Shown piece after piece: positions 8,094-17,174 of a DNA stretch of 49,410 nucleotides. Source of the DNA: Longimicrobiaceae bacterium (GTDB taxonomy: Bacteria; Gemmatimonadota; Gemmatimonadetes; Longimicrobiales; Longimicrobiaceae); the NCBI GenBank assembly GCA_030146875.1, contig JASLAX010000202.1, positions 1-49,410 on the forward strand. The letters run 5' to 3'. The notes under the pieces are model-generated. The model worked only from the letters and a program-made list of their open reading frames with translations, was not told where the DNA came from and searched no databases. The position numbers and the translations under genes are program-made. The stretch's first letter is position 1. Every line of letters starts with the position of its first letter.

Positions 8094-8813
8094 TCAGGGC
8101 CATTCCCTGACCCTCAGGACCAGCGTGGCCAGCAGCAGGAAGAAGAGGCCGTACCCCGCGGCGAAGCCCACCGCCCCCCAGCTCACCGCCCCGCGGGCCA
8201 TCGACTCCTGCACGGCCGAGAGCGGAAGGTGGGGCGGAAGGAGGAGCCAGACGGCGCCGCGCACGGCGGCGTTGAACGGCTGCAGCCCCAGCTCGGTCAG
8301 CAGCGACTTCCACAGCTCCGCCGCCACGAACAGCGCCACCGTCACCCACCCCTCCCCCCGGGGTAGGACGGTGGCCAGGAAGGCCAGCAGCCCGCCGTAC
8401 ACCAGCGCGAAGAGCGCCGGCTGCGCCAGCGCCGAGGGGCCCGCCCGCATCTCCCCCCACGCGACCATCTGCCCCACCACCCAGAACGCCGCCGCCACGC
8501 CGAACGCCAGGACGTACGCCACGCCCCAGCGCAGGCCGTAGTACGCGAGCGGAGAGACCGGGTGCGAGAAGAGGATGCGGTAGTAGCCCCGCCGCCGGTC
8601 GGCGGATGCCGTCCCCCCCAGGAGCAGGACCATCCCCAGCCCCGCCAGGTTCGCCAGGGTGAAGGCGATGCCGGCGGGGGCGAGCCCGGGGTCGTCGGGG
8701 GCGTCCACCACCTCGTGCACGTGGAAGCCGGGCTCCATCAGGTAGAAGAGCCAGGCGAACAGGAGCAGCACCGCCAGCCGCCAGCGCATGTCGCGCAGGA
8801 TCACGGGGATCAC
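8094..8813 (-). CDS. ABC transporter permease subunit (239 aa)
   Basis: Hydrophobic protein with about six membrane helices, for example AVLLLFAWLFYLM, GIAFTLANLAGLGMVLLLGG, YVLAFGVAAAFWVVGQMV and AVGFAAGYGLFFLLLATLVL. It begins at GTG 8813, overlapping the ATPase stop in a GTGA, and so is translationally coupled to it. Resembles the permeases of ABC-2-type exporters in size and in being paired with a single ATPase. Transported substrate is unknown; the segment RRRGYYRILFSHPVSPLAYY is the cytoplasmic loop typical of these proteins. Confidence 0.85.
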   Translation of the reverse strand: MIPVILRDMRWRLAVLLLFAWLFYLMEPGFHVHEVVDAPDDPGLAPAGIAFTLANLAGLGMVLLLGGTASADRRRGYYRILFSHPVSPLAYYGLRWGVAYVLAFGVAAAFWVVGQMVAWGEMRAGPSALAQPALFALVYGGLLAFLATVLPRGEGWVTVALFVAAELWKSLLTELGLQPFNAAVRGAVWLLLPPHLPLSAVQESMARGAVSWGAVGFAAGYGLFFLLLATLVLRVREWP

Positions 8814-9739
8814 GGCGCCTCCTCGGCGTCCGAGGCGCGCACGCGGTCCTGCAGCGTCACCCGCTCGGGGACCAGGGCGCGCACGGCGACGCCGCGGGCC
8901 AGCAGGAGCGCCAGCCGGCGGTTGGTCTCGCCCGCGTCCGCGCTGGAGACGCGGAAGGCGCCGGGGGCGTCCAGCGCCCGCGCCCCGGGGAAGGCGGCGC
9001 GGACGGCGTCCGCCGCGCCCTCTCCCTCCACCTCCAGCCGGTAGGCGGCCGGGGGCCTGGCGGGGGCGCGCAGGTCCACCGTCTCCCGGATCCTTCCCCC
9101 CTCCAGCACCACCACGCGGTCCACCGTCGCCTCCACCTCGTCCAGGTCGTGCGACGCCATCACGACCACGCCGTCCGGCGTCCGCCGGCGCCACTCGCCC
9201 ACGGCGTCGCGGAGCCGCGCGATCCACTCGGGGTCCAGCCCGGTGGAGGGCTCGTCCAGCAGCAGGACGCGCCGGTCGCCCAGCCACGCCTGGGCCAGCG
9301 CCAGCCGCTGCACGGTGCCCTTGGAGAGCGTCCGCACCTTCGCCCCGGCCGAGTCGGCGACGCCGAAGCGCGCCAGCTCCCGCTCGATCCGCTCGTGCGC
9401 GTCCTCCACGTCTCCCGCGGCGGCGTACGCCAGCATGGCGCCGCGCACCGTCCACCCCGGTGGGATGGCGGCAAGCTCGGGCACGTAGCCGATGCCGTGT
9501 CGCTCGGCGTAGGTGCGCGGAGGCAGCCCGCCGACCTCCACCGTGCCCGCGGTGGGCCGCACGTAGCCCAGCAGGAGGCGGATCAGCGTGCTCTTGCCGG
9601 CGCCGTTGGGCCCCACGATGCCCAGCGCCTCTCCGGGGGGCACGGAGAGGGAGACGCCGTCCAGCGCGCGCACGCGGCGCCCCGTGAGCCGGGCGCGAAG
9701 GCCGGCGTACTCGCGCGCCGCATCGGTGAGTCGGATCAT
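8810..9739 (-). CDS. ABC transporter ATP-binding protein (309 aa)
   Basis: Energy-supplying subunit of an ABC-2-type transporter. Walker A is GPNGAGKST (residues 43-51), the signature LSKGTVQRLALAQAWL is a K-variant of LSGGQ, Walker B is RVLLLDEPSTGLDP, and the switch histidine is in VMASHDLDEVE. A C-terminal extension after residue 220 is usual for exporter ATPases of the drug or NosF type. Start is ATG 9739; the open frame upstream is on the opposite strand of the PAP2 gene. It is transcribed divergently from PAP2 and coupled to the permease by a 4-base overlap. Confidence 0.92.
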   Translation of the reverse strand: MIRLTDAAREYAGLRARLTGRRVRALDGVSLSVPPGEALGIVGPNGAGKSTLIRLLLGYVRPTAGTVEVGGLPPRTYAERHGIGYVPELAAIPPGWTVRGAMLAYAAAGDVEDAHERIERELARFGVADSAGAKVRTLSKGTVQRLALAQAWLGDRRVLLLDEPSTGLDPEWIARLRDAVGEWRRRTPDGVVVMASHDLDEVEATVDRVVVLEGGRIRETVDLRAPARPPAAYRLEVEGEGAADAVRAAFPGARALDAPGAFRVSSADAGETNRRLALLLARGVAVRALVPERVTLQDRVRASDAEEAP

Positions 9740-9809
9740 GGGGCGGACGCTAGCGGGCGCGCGGGGCCGGGCGCAAGGGAGGTACGGATGGTGCGTCCGC
9801 CGCGAGGCC

Positions 9810-10652
9810 ATGAGCCCCTCTCCCCGCCGCGACCGCCCCGAGCGCCGCGCCTCCGAGCGCAGCGGCCTCGTCGCCACCCTGAAGGACCCGTTCTTCGGGG
9901 CGCTGCGGTGGATCGGGCTGCACGTGCGGGGCTTCTACGCGGCGGTGGGCGTGGCGCTGGCCGCGTCGGCCATCCTGCTGGTGGCGCTGCTGCTGGCGTT
10001 CGCGGAGCTGGGGGAGCTGGTGCGCGAGGGGCGCACGCAGCGATTCGACGAGGCGGGGCTGCGGTGGATCGACTCGCACGCCACCCCCGCGCTGGACCTG
10101 GCCGCACGCGACATCACCGCGCTGGGATCGTCCACCGTTGTGTGGATGCTGGTCTGCGTCTCCTCGCTCTTCCTGTGGCTCACGCACCACCGCTGGTCGG
10201 TGCTCCTGCTCTGGGTGTCGCTGGGCGGAACGGGGCTCCTGAACGCGCTGCTCAAGTCGCTCTTCGACCGTCCTCGCCCCAACGTCTTCCCCTGGCGGGT
10301 GGAGCACGCGGGGCTGTCGTCCTTCCCGTCGGGACACTCGTTCACCGCCACGGTGGCGTACCTGACCATCGCCTACCTGGCCACGCGCCTGGAGCCCGGG
10401 CCCTGGCTGCGGCGCGTCGTCTTCGCGGTGGCGATCGTGGTGGTGACGCTGATCGGTCTCTCCCGCATGTACCTGGGGGTGCACTACCCCACGGACGTGC
10501 TGGCGGGGATCGTATCGGGGCTGGCGTGGGCGCTGTTCTGCGCCATGGGGATCGAGGTGCTGCGCTACTTCCGCCATCGCGACCCCGACGTGGACGAGCA
10601 GGAGGAGGGGCTGGACGTCCCCGCCGGGGACGAGGGGAAGGCGCCCGCGTGA
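9810..10652 (+). CDS. PAP2-family membrane phosphatase (280 aa)
   Basis: Phosphatidate or undecaprenyl-diphosphate phosphatase family. All three catalytic motifs are present: KSLFDRPRP, FPSGH and SRMYLGVHYPTD, with membrane helices between them (VGVALAASAILLVALLLAF, VVWMLVCVSSLFLWL, VVFAVAIVVVTLIGL). The acidic C-terminal tail is cytoplasmic. The preferred substrate (lipid phosphate or the bacitracin-sensitive carrier lipid) cannot be decided. Start is ATG 9810; no strong ribosome binding site is visible, so a nearby start remains possible. Confidence 0.9.
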   Translation: MSPSPRRDRPERRASERSGLVATLKDPFFGALRWIGLHVRGFYAAVGVALAASAILLVALLLAFAELGELVREGRTQRFDEAGLRWIDSHATPALDLAARDITALGSSTVVWMLVCVSSLFLWLTHHRWSVLLLWVSLGGTGLLNALLKSLFDRPRPNVFPWRVEHAGLSSFPSGHSFTATVAYLTIAYLATRLEPGPWLRRVVFAVAIVVVTLIGLSRMYLGVHYPTDVLAGIVSGLAWALFCAMGIEVLRYFRHRDPDVDEQEEGLDVPAGDEGKAPA

Positions 10653-10720
10653 GCCCGTCGGCGGCGCTCCTCCGGCGGGTGCGGTGCGTGTCATCCGAAA
10701 ACCTGCGGGCGCTCGGCCTG

Positions 10721-10748
10721 TTGGAGGGTGAGGCGGGCGCGCTACGTT
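10721..10748 (+). promoter_or_regulatory. Sigma-70-type promoter of the alpha/beta hydrolase gene
   Basis: TTGGAG (10721-10726), 16-base spacer, TACGTT (10743-10748), 44 bases before the ATG. The same -35/-10 type is seen before the TVP38 gene at 45916. Confidence 0.55.
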
Positions 10749-10791
10749 GCCCGGCGTCCGCCGGATCGACCTGCCGCCATCTGCAAGAGCC

Positions 10792-11622
<831 letters not shown>

Positions 11623-11685
11623 CCGAGCCCGACCGGGCGCTCTCTCCCGAGAACGCCCGAGCTTTCTCATCGAGAGGCCGATCGC

Positions 11686-12009
11686 ATGGCGATGCCGGAT
11701 CCCTACAAGGCATTTCGGGATGCGGACCGGGAGAGATTCCGCCTGCTGTTCCGGCGGGTGCTCCTCCCCGCGGGGGGGCTGGTCCTCGCCGTGAACGTCT
11801 ACTTCGCGGTCCGGCACCTCGACCGCGGGTGGGCGGCGCAGAACCCGAGGACGACGGCCTTCTACGCGCTCACCCTCGCCGGGCAGGTGGTCCTGTTCGC
11901 GGCGGTCCTGCGCATCACGCGGTCGCCCGGACCGCAGCAAGGAACGCGTCTCGTCTACGTCGCCTTCGGGCTCCTCCTCGCCGGGGCCATCGTCGCTCCC
12001 TTCTGGTAA
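11686..12009 (+). CDS. Small membrane protein, hypothetical (107 aa)
   Basis: No family recognised. The protein begins with a charged segment (YKAFRDADRERFRLLFRR), followed by three hydrophobic stretches: VLLPAGGLVLAVNVYFAV, FYALTLAGQVVLFAAVL and VYVAFGLLLAGAIVAPF. GAGAGG eight bases before the ATG gives a good ribosome binding site. It lies between the hydrolase and BlaI genes on the same strand but neither spacing nor function links it to them. Confidence 0.75.
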   Translation: MAMPDPYKAFRDADRERFRLLFRRVLLPAGGLVLAVNVYFAVRHLDRGWAAQNPRTTAFYALTLAGQVVLFAAVLRITRSPGPQQGTRLVYVAFGLLLAGAIVAPFW

Positions 12010-12144
12010 GCCGCTCACCGCCTCCCCGCGCGCGAGTCCTCCACGCTGGCCGTTCCTCCCCCTCGGCATCCAACCTCCGTGCTGCTCGTCCACGGCGCCC
12101 GATGTGCGACCCGGAACGACTCTCTTGACGTTCCCCGACCCTCC

Positions 12145-12179
12145 TGTTAACCTGTTGACACCATGTTAATGGATTGACA
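12145..12179. promoter_or_regulatory. Two tandem BlaI-family operator palindromes
   Basis: Two 7-2-7 palindromes lie 19 bp apart, centre to centre: TGTTAACCTGTTGACA (12145-12160) and TGTTAATGGATTGACA (12164-12179). Both have the same single departure from symmetry (TGTT versus TGTC). The spacing of about two helical turns suits two dimers on one face of the DNA. They end 19 bases before the BlaI start codon; a TTGACG at 12125-12130 may be the -35 element. Confidence 0.7.
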
Positions 12180-12198
12180 GTCCCAGGGAGGTCCGCCC

Positions 12199-12597
12199 GT
12201 GGCGTCGCGACACCCGCTCGACCAGCTGGGCCGCCGAGAGCGGCAGATCATGGACATCCTGTTCCGCCGCGGGCGGGCCACCGCGGCCGAGGTGCAGGCG
12301 GCGCTGGAGGAGCCCGTCAGCAACTCGGGCGTCCGCGGCATGCTCCGCTACCTTACGGCGAAGGGGTACGTGTCGCACCAGCAGGAGGGTGCGCGGTACG
12401 TGTACTCTCCGGTGGCTGAGCCCGACGACGTGAGCCGCTCGGCGCTGCGGCACCTGGTGAGCACCTTCTTCCGCAACTCGCCCAGCTCCGCCATGGCCGC
12501 GCTCCTCGAGATGGGCCAGGAGCCCCTTTCCGACGACGAATTCCAGCGGCTTTCCCGGCTCCTGGAGCAGGCACGCGAACCCGGCGAGGGAGAATGA
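12199..12597 (+). CDS. BlaI/MecI/CopY-family transcriptional repressor (132 aa)
   Basis: Winged-helix repressor of the penicillinase-repressor family. Seen: LGRRERQIMDILFRRGRATA AEVQ near the N-terminus, then the recognition helix region SNSGVRGMLRYLTAKGYVSH, and a C-terminal dimer region containing LVSTFFRNSP. Normal length for the family. GTG 12199 is preceded by GGGAGG at seven bases. It overlaps the M56 protease gene by ATGA, the classical repressor-receptor arrangement; cleavage of this repressor by the downstream protease is the expected induction route. Two palindromes in front imply autoregulation. The ligand is not known. Confidence 0.93.
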   Translation: MASRHPLDQLGRRERQIMDILFRRGRATAAEVQAALEEPVSNSGVRGMLRYLTAKGYVSHQQEGARYVYSPVAEPDDVSRSALRHLVSTFFRNSPSSAMAALLEMGQEPLSDDEFQRLSRLLEQAREPGEGE

Positions 12598-15356
12598 GCG
12601 CGATCATCGGCATTCCCGGCCTCCTTCTCTCCGTCGCCGTGAAGGCGACGCTGCTCCTGGCGCTGGCCGCCGTGCTGGACCGCGCGGTGCTCCGCCGCCG
12701 CGCCTCGGCGGACGCGCGGCACCTGGTGTGGATCTTCGCCATCGGCACCCTGCTGCTGCTGCCGGTGCTCGCCTGGGCGACGCCGGACTGGGGCCCGCGG
12801 CTCTCCGTGGGAGCGGCGGAGACGATGGAGGCGGCGTTCCCCGCTCCGACCGAGGTCCCCGCGGAGGCCGCCGCTCGCTCGGACGACGCGGCGGTGGGCC
12901 AGTCCGCGCCGATCCAGGCCGCGGCCCCGGCGTCCTCCACCGAGCCCGCCCCCGCGCCGGCCGAGGGCGGAGCTCGCGACGCGGTGGCATCCTCCCTCGC
13001 ATCCGTCCTCGTCCCGCTGATGCTGGCGGCGTACCTGGCGGGCGTGCTGCTCCTGCTGCTGAAGGTGGTCGTGGAGCAGTCCGCCGTCGTGCGGCTCTCC
13101 CGCAGCGCCACGCCGATCCGCGACGGCGGGTGGGGCGCGCTGCTCCACTCCATCGGCGAGTCGCTGGGCGTGCGGCGCCGGGTGGACCTGCTGCGCCACG
13201 CGGGGCCGACCATCCCGCTCACCTGGGGCGTCATCCGCCCCGCCGTGCTCCTGCCGGCCGACGCGGACGAGTGGACGGAGTCGCGGCGCCGGGCCGTGCT
13301 GCTGCACGAGATGGCGCACATCCGCCGTCACGACTGCCTCACGCAGACGCTCGCGGCGGTCGCCTGCGCGCTCTACTGGCCGCACCCCGGCGTGTGGTGG
13401 GCCGCCGCCCGGCTACGCGCCGAGCGCGAGCTGGCGTGCGACGACCAGGCGCTGGCGCACGGTGTTCGCCCGCGCGAGTACGCCGGCCACCTGCTGGAGC
13501 TGGCCCGCGGCCGCCAGGCCCCGCGGGCCCTCTCCACGCTGGTGGTGAGCATGGCCACCCGCACGCACCTGGAAGCGCGCCTGAAGGCGGTGATCGACGA
13601 CACCCGCGTCCGCGAGCCGGTCGGCCGCCGCGCTCGGGTGCTCGCCGCCGCGTGCACGGCCCTGCTGCTGGTGCCGCTCGCGGCGGTGCGGGCCGGGGCG
13701 GCGGACCGGTCGCCGCCGGTCGAGCAGCCGTCGGGCGGGGCCGGCCGGGCGTCCTTGCCACCGACGCCTCTTCCCGCCGTGCCGGCCGTCTCCGCCGCCG
13801 GCGCGACGGTGCTCGACGCGCCCCTGCAGCAGGACGGGGGAACGTGGGTGATCCGCCGGGCGTCGCGAGCGGACGCGCCGTCCGGCGTGCCATCGGCGCA
13901 CGTGATGCTGCGGACGCGGGGGATCAACACGTTCGTCGTGCCCATCAGCCGGTTGCAGGGCCTGACGCCGGACCGGATCGGATCGTCGGACGGCGCCGCG
14001 ACGTTCGCGCTGCGGCACGACGCGGGCACCCTGGCCTTCCGCGGCGAGTTCCGCGGCGGGCGCGGAACGGGGACCTTCGCCTTCACGGCCGCCCCGGCCT
14101 TCACGGCCGAGCTCGCCCGGCGAGGGATCGACCGGCCGGACGCGCGGCAGGTCTTCTCGCTGGGCATCCACGGCTTCTCGTTCGCGCTGCTGGACGAGCT
14201 GGCGGCGCAGGGCTACGCGACGCCGACCGCCCGCGATCTCGTCTCCCTCGCGATGAGCGGGGTGGACCTGGAGTACCTGCGCGGGATGGGCGCCCTGGGC
14301 TACCGGATGGGAACGGTGCCGGCCATCATCGGGCTCTCCAACCACAGCGTGAGCCCCGCGTACGTGCGGGAGCTCTCCGCGCTTGGGTACCGCGGCCTTC
14401 CGGCGCGCGACCTGGTCCACCTGCGCAACCACTCCCTGGATCCCGAGGCCATCCGCGGGCTGAACGCGCGCGCCGGCCGCACCCTCTCCGTGGCCGAGCT
14501 GGTGGGCACGCGCATGGACGGCGAGCGGACGGCCGCGGCCGCTCCCGCCCCGTCCGCGGCCGCCTCCTTCGCCGCGGACGCGCCGGCGGCGTCCGAGGCA
14601 GCGCGCTCGTCCTCCACCCCGCTCTCCGGGAGCTGGGTGACGCGCGGCACGCGCGAGGGGGCGGTGTACCTGCGGCTGAACTGGAGCGACGGGTCCAACT
14701 GGGACCGGTGGATGCCGATCTCCGCGCTGAGCGGCACGTCCGCCGCCGAGGTCGCCGCCGCCTCCAGCCGGGTCGCGTTCCGGATCGAGCAGGACGCGGG
14801 GACCTTCGAGATGGATGGCTCGTTCCAGTCCGGGCGCGGGAGCGGCGGGTTCCGCTTCCGCCCGAACCGGGCCTTCGGCCGCACGCTGCTGTCGCTGGGG
14901 GTGTCCGGCGCGGGGAGCCCGTCGGACCACGACCTGAAGAACCTGGCCTGGGGCGGGATCTCCGCGACGGCCGTCCGCGAGCTCACGGCCGCCGGCCTGT
15001 CGCCGCTCACGATGGACGACCTGCTGGGGATGGCGATCTTCCACGTGACGCCCGGGTTCGTCCGCGAGCTGCGCGCCCTGCGCATCTCCGATCCCCTCTC
15101 GCCGCGGCTCGTGACCGACCTGAGGCACAGCGGGGTGTCCGAGACCTACGTGCGCGAGCTGGCGGCACTGGGCTACCGGGGGATCTCGGCCGATCAGCTC
15201 GAGCGCCTCTGGCGGAGAAGGGTGACCCCCGAGTTCATCCGCTCCGCGCGCCAGGACGGGCAGCCCGCCCCCTCGCCCGAGGCGCTGATCGAGATGAAGG
15301 ACCGCGAGCGCGACGCGGCACGGGAGCGGACCCGCGCGGCCGCGCGACGGGGCTGA
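12594..15356 (+). CDS. M56-family (BlaR1-like) membrane metallopeptidase with a novel duplicated sensor region (920 aa)
   Basis: Signal-transducing zinc protease. The N-terminal 370 residues carry four hydrophobic segments, with the zinc motif LLHEMAHIRRHD (HEMAH 238-242) and the third ligand in ERELACDD near 279. Beyond residue 370 lies a large outer part with no penicillin-binding domain. It consists of two homologous halves, each with a beta-rich domain (GTWVIRR... and GSWVTRGTREGAVYLRLNWS) followed by helical repeats of about 33 residues typified by YVRELSALGYRGLPARDLV and YVRELAALGYRGISADQL. The gene overlaps blaI by four bases. It is about 300 residues longer than classical BlaR1. The signal sensed is unknown. 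Confidence 0.9.
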   Translation: MSAIIGIPGLLLSVAVKATLLLALAAVLDRAVLRRRASADARHLVWIFAIGTLLLLPVLAWATPDWGPRLSVGAAETMEAAFPAPTEVPAEAAARSDDAAVGQSAPIQAAAPASSTEPAPAPAEGGARDAVASSLASVLVPLMLAAYLAGVLLLLLKVVVEQSAVVRLSRSATPIRDGGWGALLHSIGESLGVRRRVDLLRHAGPTIPLTWGVIRPAVLLPADADEWTESRRRAVLLHEMAHIRRHDCLTQTLAAVACALYWPHPGVWWAAARLRAERELACDDQALAHGVRPREYAGHLLELARGRQAPRALSTLVVSMATRTHLEARLKAVIDDTRVREPVGRRARVLAAACTALLLVPLAAVRAGAADRSPPVEQPSGGAGRASLPPTPLPAVPAVSAAGATVLDAPLQQDGGTWVIRRASRADAPSGVPSAHVMLRTRGINTFVVPISRLQGLTPDRIGSSDGAATFALRHDAGTLAFRGEFRGGRGTGTFAFTAAPAFTAELARRGIDRPDARQVFSLGIHGFSFALLDELAAQGYATPTARDLVSLAMSGVDLEYLRGMGALGYRMGTVPAIIGLSNHSVSPAYVRELSALGYRGLPARDLVHLRNHSLDPEAIRGLNARAGRTLSVAELVGTRMDGERTAAAAPAPSAAASFAADAPAASEAARSSSTPLSGSWVTRGTREGAVYLRLNWSDGSNWDRWMPISALSGTSAAEVAAASSRVAFRIEQDAGTFEMDGSFQSGRGSGGFRFRPNRAFGRTLLSLGVSGAGSPSDHDLKNLAWGGISATAVRELTAAGLSPLTMDDLLGMAIFHVTPGFVRELRALRISDPLSPRLVTDLRHSGVSETYVRELAALGYRGISADQLERLWRRRVTPEFIRSARQDGQPAPSPEALIEMKDRERDAARERTRAAARRG

Positions 15357-15377
15357 CGATCGGCGTCCGACGACGAC

Positions 15378-15409
15378 GAGCCCCCGGCGGACCATCCGCC
15401 GGGGGGCTC
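15378..15409 (+). terminator. GC-rich hairpin after the M56 gene
   Basis: GAGCCCCCGGCGGA pairs with TCCGCCGGGGGGCTC with one bulged G, 22 bases after the M56 stop. There is no T run, so termination may be partial and the next small gene could be read through. Confidence 0.6.
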
Positions 15410-15502
15410 GCGTGCATCGACTGCGGACGGCGCGGCGCGATCCATGTAGACGGTCCCTCCGCGACCGCGCCGGAGGACTTCCCGCCCACCTACCTGCCGC
15501 CG

Positions 15503-15829
15503 ATGAGCGACCCTCGTTCGATGCAGTCCCGCCCCGAGCCCCCCGTCGCGCGCAGGCTCCGCGGTCCCCGGCAGCTCGCGTGGATCTTCGTGGCCGGGTG
15601 CCACGCGGCCCTGTGCTACGTGGTCTGGGCGGCGCGGCACACCGACCCCGGAGGAGCCGCGCGCGGCGGACGCTCGATCCCCTTCATCGTAGTGGCGACG
15701 ATCGCCACCGTCGTGCTGCTGGCCGGCGGGCTCCGGGCCGAGCGGGCCGGCCGCGGCTTCCACCGCACGCGCCCGTTCCTGGCCTGGCTCCTCCTCTTCG
15801 CCGCCACCGTCGCGCTCGCCCTCTTCTGA
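15503..15829 (+). CDS. Small membrane protein, hypothetical (108 aa)
   Basis: Not recognised. Three hydrophobic segments, LAWIFVAGCHAALCYVVWAA, FIVVATIATVVLLAGGL and FLAWLLLFAATVALALF, are separated by short basic loops (RAERAGRGFHRTR). ATG 15503 is preceded by CTGCCGCCG without a good ribosome binding site, so the exact start is uncertain. The stop at 15829 is 15 bases from the end of the convergent glycerate kinase gene. The codon third positions are nearly all G/C, which supports real coding. Confidence 0.65.
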   Translation: MSDPRSMQSRPEPPVARRLRGPRQLAWIFVAGCHAALCYVVWAARHTDPGGAARGGRSIPFIVVATIATVVLLAGGLRAERAGRGFHRTRPFLAWLLLFAATVALALF

Positions 15830-15844
15830 GACGGGGGGGCTCGC

Positions 15845-17173
15845 CTAGCTCGACGGGGCGCCGACCAGGACGAGCACCAGGTCCGCCACGTTGGTCCCCG
15901 TGGGGCCGGTGACGAGCAGGTCCCCCGTGGCGGCCAGGAACGGGTGGGAGTCGTTGCGCTCCAGGTGCGCGCGTGCGTCCAGCCCCCGCTCCCGCCCGCG
16001 CGCCACCGTGCGCCCGTCCACCACCGCCCCCGCGGCGCCCGTCGGCCCATCCCGCCCGTCCGTCCCCGCCGCGGCGATGACCACGCCGGGCTCCCCCTCC
16101 AGCTCGATCGCGGCCGCCAGCACCAGCTCCTGGCAGCGTCCCCCCCGCCCCGGTCCCGTCACCCACACCGTCGTCTCGCCGCCCAGCAGGAAGGCGGCGG
16201 GGGCGGCGGCGGAGCCGCCCTCGGCGTGCGCCCCCCAGGCCAGCGACGCCACCTGGCCCGCCACCTCGCGCGCCTCGCCCTCCATGTCGTCCGCCAGCAC
16301 CGTGGTGCGGTATCCCAGGCGCTCGGCCTCGCGGCTGGCGGCGCTCAGCGCGTCGCGGGTGCGGGCCACGACGTGCGCCGTCGACCGGGCCAGTTCCGCG
16401 TCGCCCTCCTTCGCCGTCTCCGGTGCGCGCCCCTGCGCTCCTCCGCGCAGCCAGGCGAGCACGGACGCGGGAGCGTCCACCTCCCGCTCGGTCAGCACCG
16501 CCAGCGCGTCCGCGAACGTCGTCCGGTCCGCCACCGTGGGTCCGGAGGCGATCACGTCCAGCGGCGAGCCGACCACGTCGGAGACGGCCAGCGTGAGCAC
16601 GCGGGCGGGGAAGGCGGCGCGGGCCAGCCCGCCGCCGGCGATGCGGGAGAGGTGCTTGCGGACGGCGTTCAGCTCCGCGATGGGCGCCCCGGCGCGCATC
16701 AGCGCGCGCGTCACCGCGGCCACGTCGGAGAGGGAGACGCCCGGCGGCGGCGCGGGCCAGAGCGCCGACGCGCCGCCGGAGAGCAGGCAGAGGAGCACGT
16801 CGTCCTCACCCAACGCCCTCGCCAGGCGGAGCGCGGCGGAGGCGCCGGCCAGGCCGCGCGCGTCGGGAACGGGGTGCGCGGCCTCCCACGCTTCGATCCG
16901 CTCCGGGAGGGGGCGCAGGCAGCCGTCGGGCACCGTCACCGTGCCGCCCCGCACCCGGTCGCCCAGCACGTCCAGCGCCCCCAGCGCCATCCCCGCCGCG
17001 GCCTTCCCCGCGCCGGCCAGGACCACGCGCCCGCCCGGCCGGAGCGCGACCTCGTCCGCGCCGACGGCAAGGACGTCTCCCCGGAGCCGGAGCGAGCTGG
17101 AGACGGCGGCACGCGCGTCCGCGCCGGCGATCCCGGCGCGCAGGATGGACTCGGCGTGCGCGCGCAGGCCCAT
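15845..17173 (-). CDS. Glycerate 2-kinase, MOFRL family (442 aa)
   Basis: ATP-dependent phosphorylation of D-glycerate to 2-phosphoglycerate. Characteristic segments are VLAGAGKAAAGMA, the VPDGCLRPLPERIEAWEAAHP region, LLSGGASALWPAPP, LNAVRKHLSRIAGG, VSDVVGSPLDVIASGPTVAD and the MOFRL core LLGGETTVWVTGPGRGGRCQE with GTDGRDGPTGAAGAVVDG. Length fits the GckA/TtuD type. It starts one base after the stop of the hydroxyacid dehydrogenase gene (TGAGATG), so the two enzymes act in sequence: hydroxypyruvate or glyoxylate-derived tartronate semialdehyde chemistry to glycerate, then into glycolysis. Confidence 0.93.
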   Translation of the reverse strand: MGLRAHAESILRAGIAGADARAAVSSSLRLRGDVLAVGADEVALRPGGRVVLAGAGKAAAGMALGALDVLGDRVRGGTVTVPDGCLRPLPERIEAWEAAHPVPDARGLAGASAALRLARALGEDDVLLCLLSGGASALWPAPPPGVSLSDVAAVTRALMRAGAPIAELNAVRKHLSRIAGGGLARAAFPARVLTLAVSDVVGSPLDVIASGPTVADRTTFADALAVLTEREVDAPASVLAWLRGGAQGRAPETAKEGDAELARSTAHVVARTRDALSAASREAERLGYRTTVLADDMEGEAREVAGQVASLAWGAHAEGGSAAAPAAFLLGGETTVWVTGPGRGGRCQELVLAAAIELEGEPGVVIAAAGTDGRDGPTGAAGAVVDGRTVARGRERGLDARAHLERNDSHPFLAATGDLLVTGPTGTNVADLVLVLVGAPSS

Positions 17174-17174
17174 C

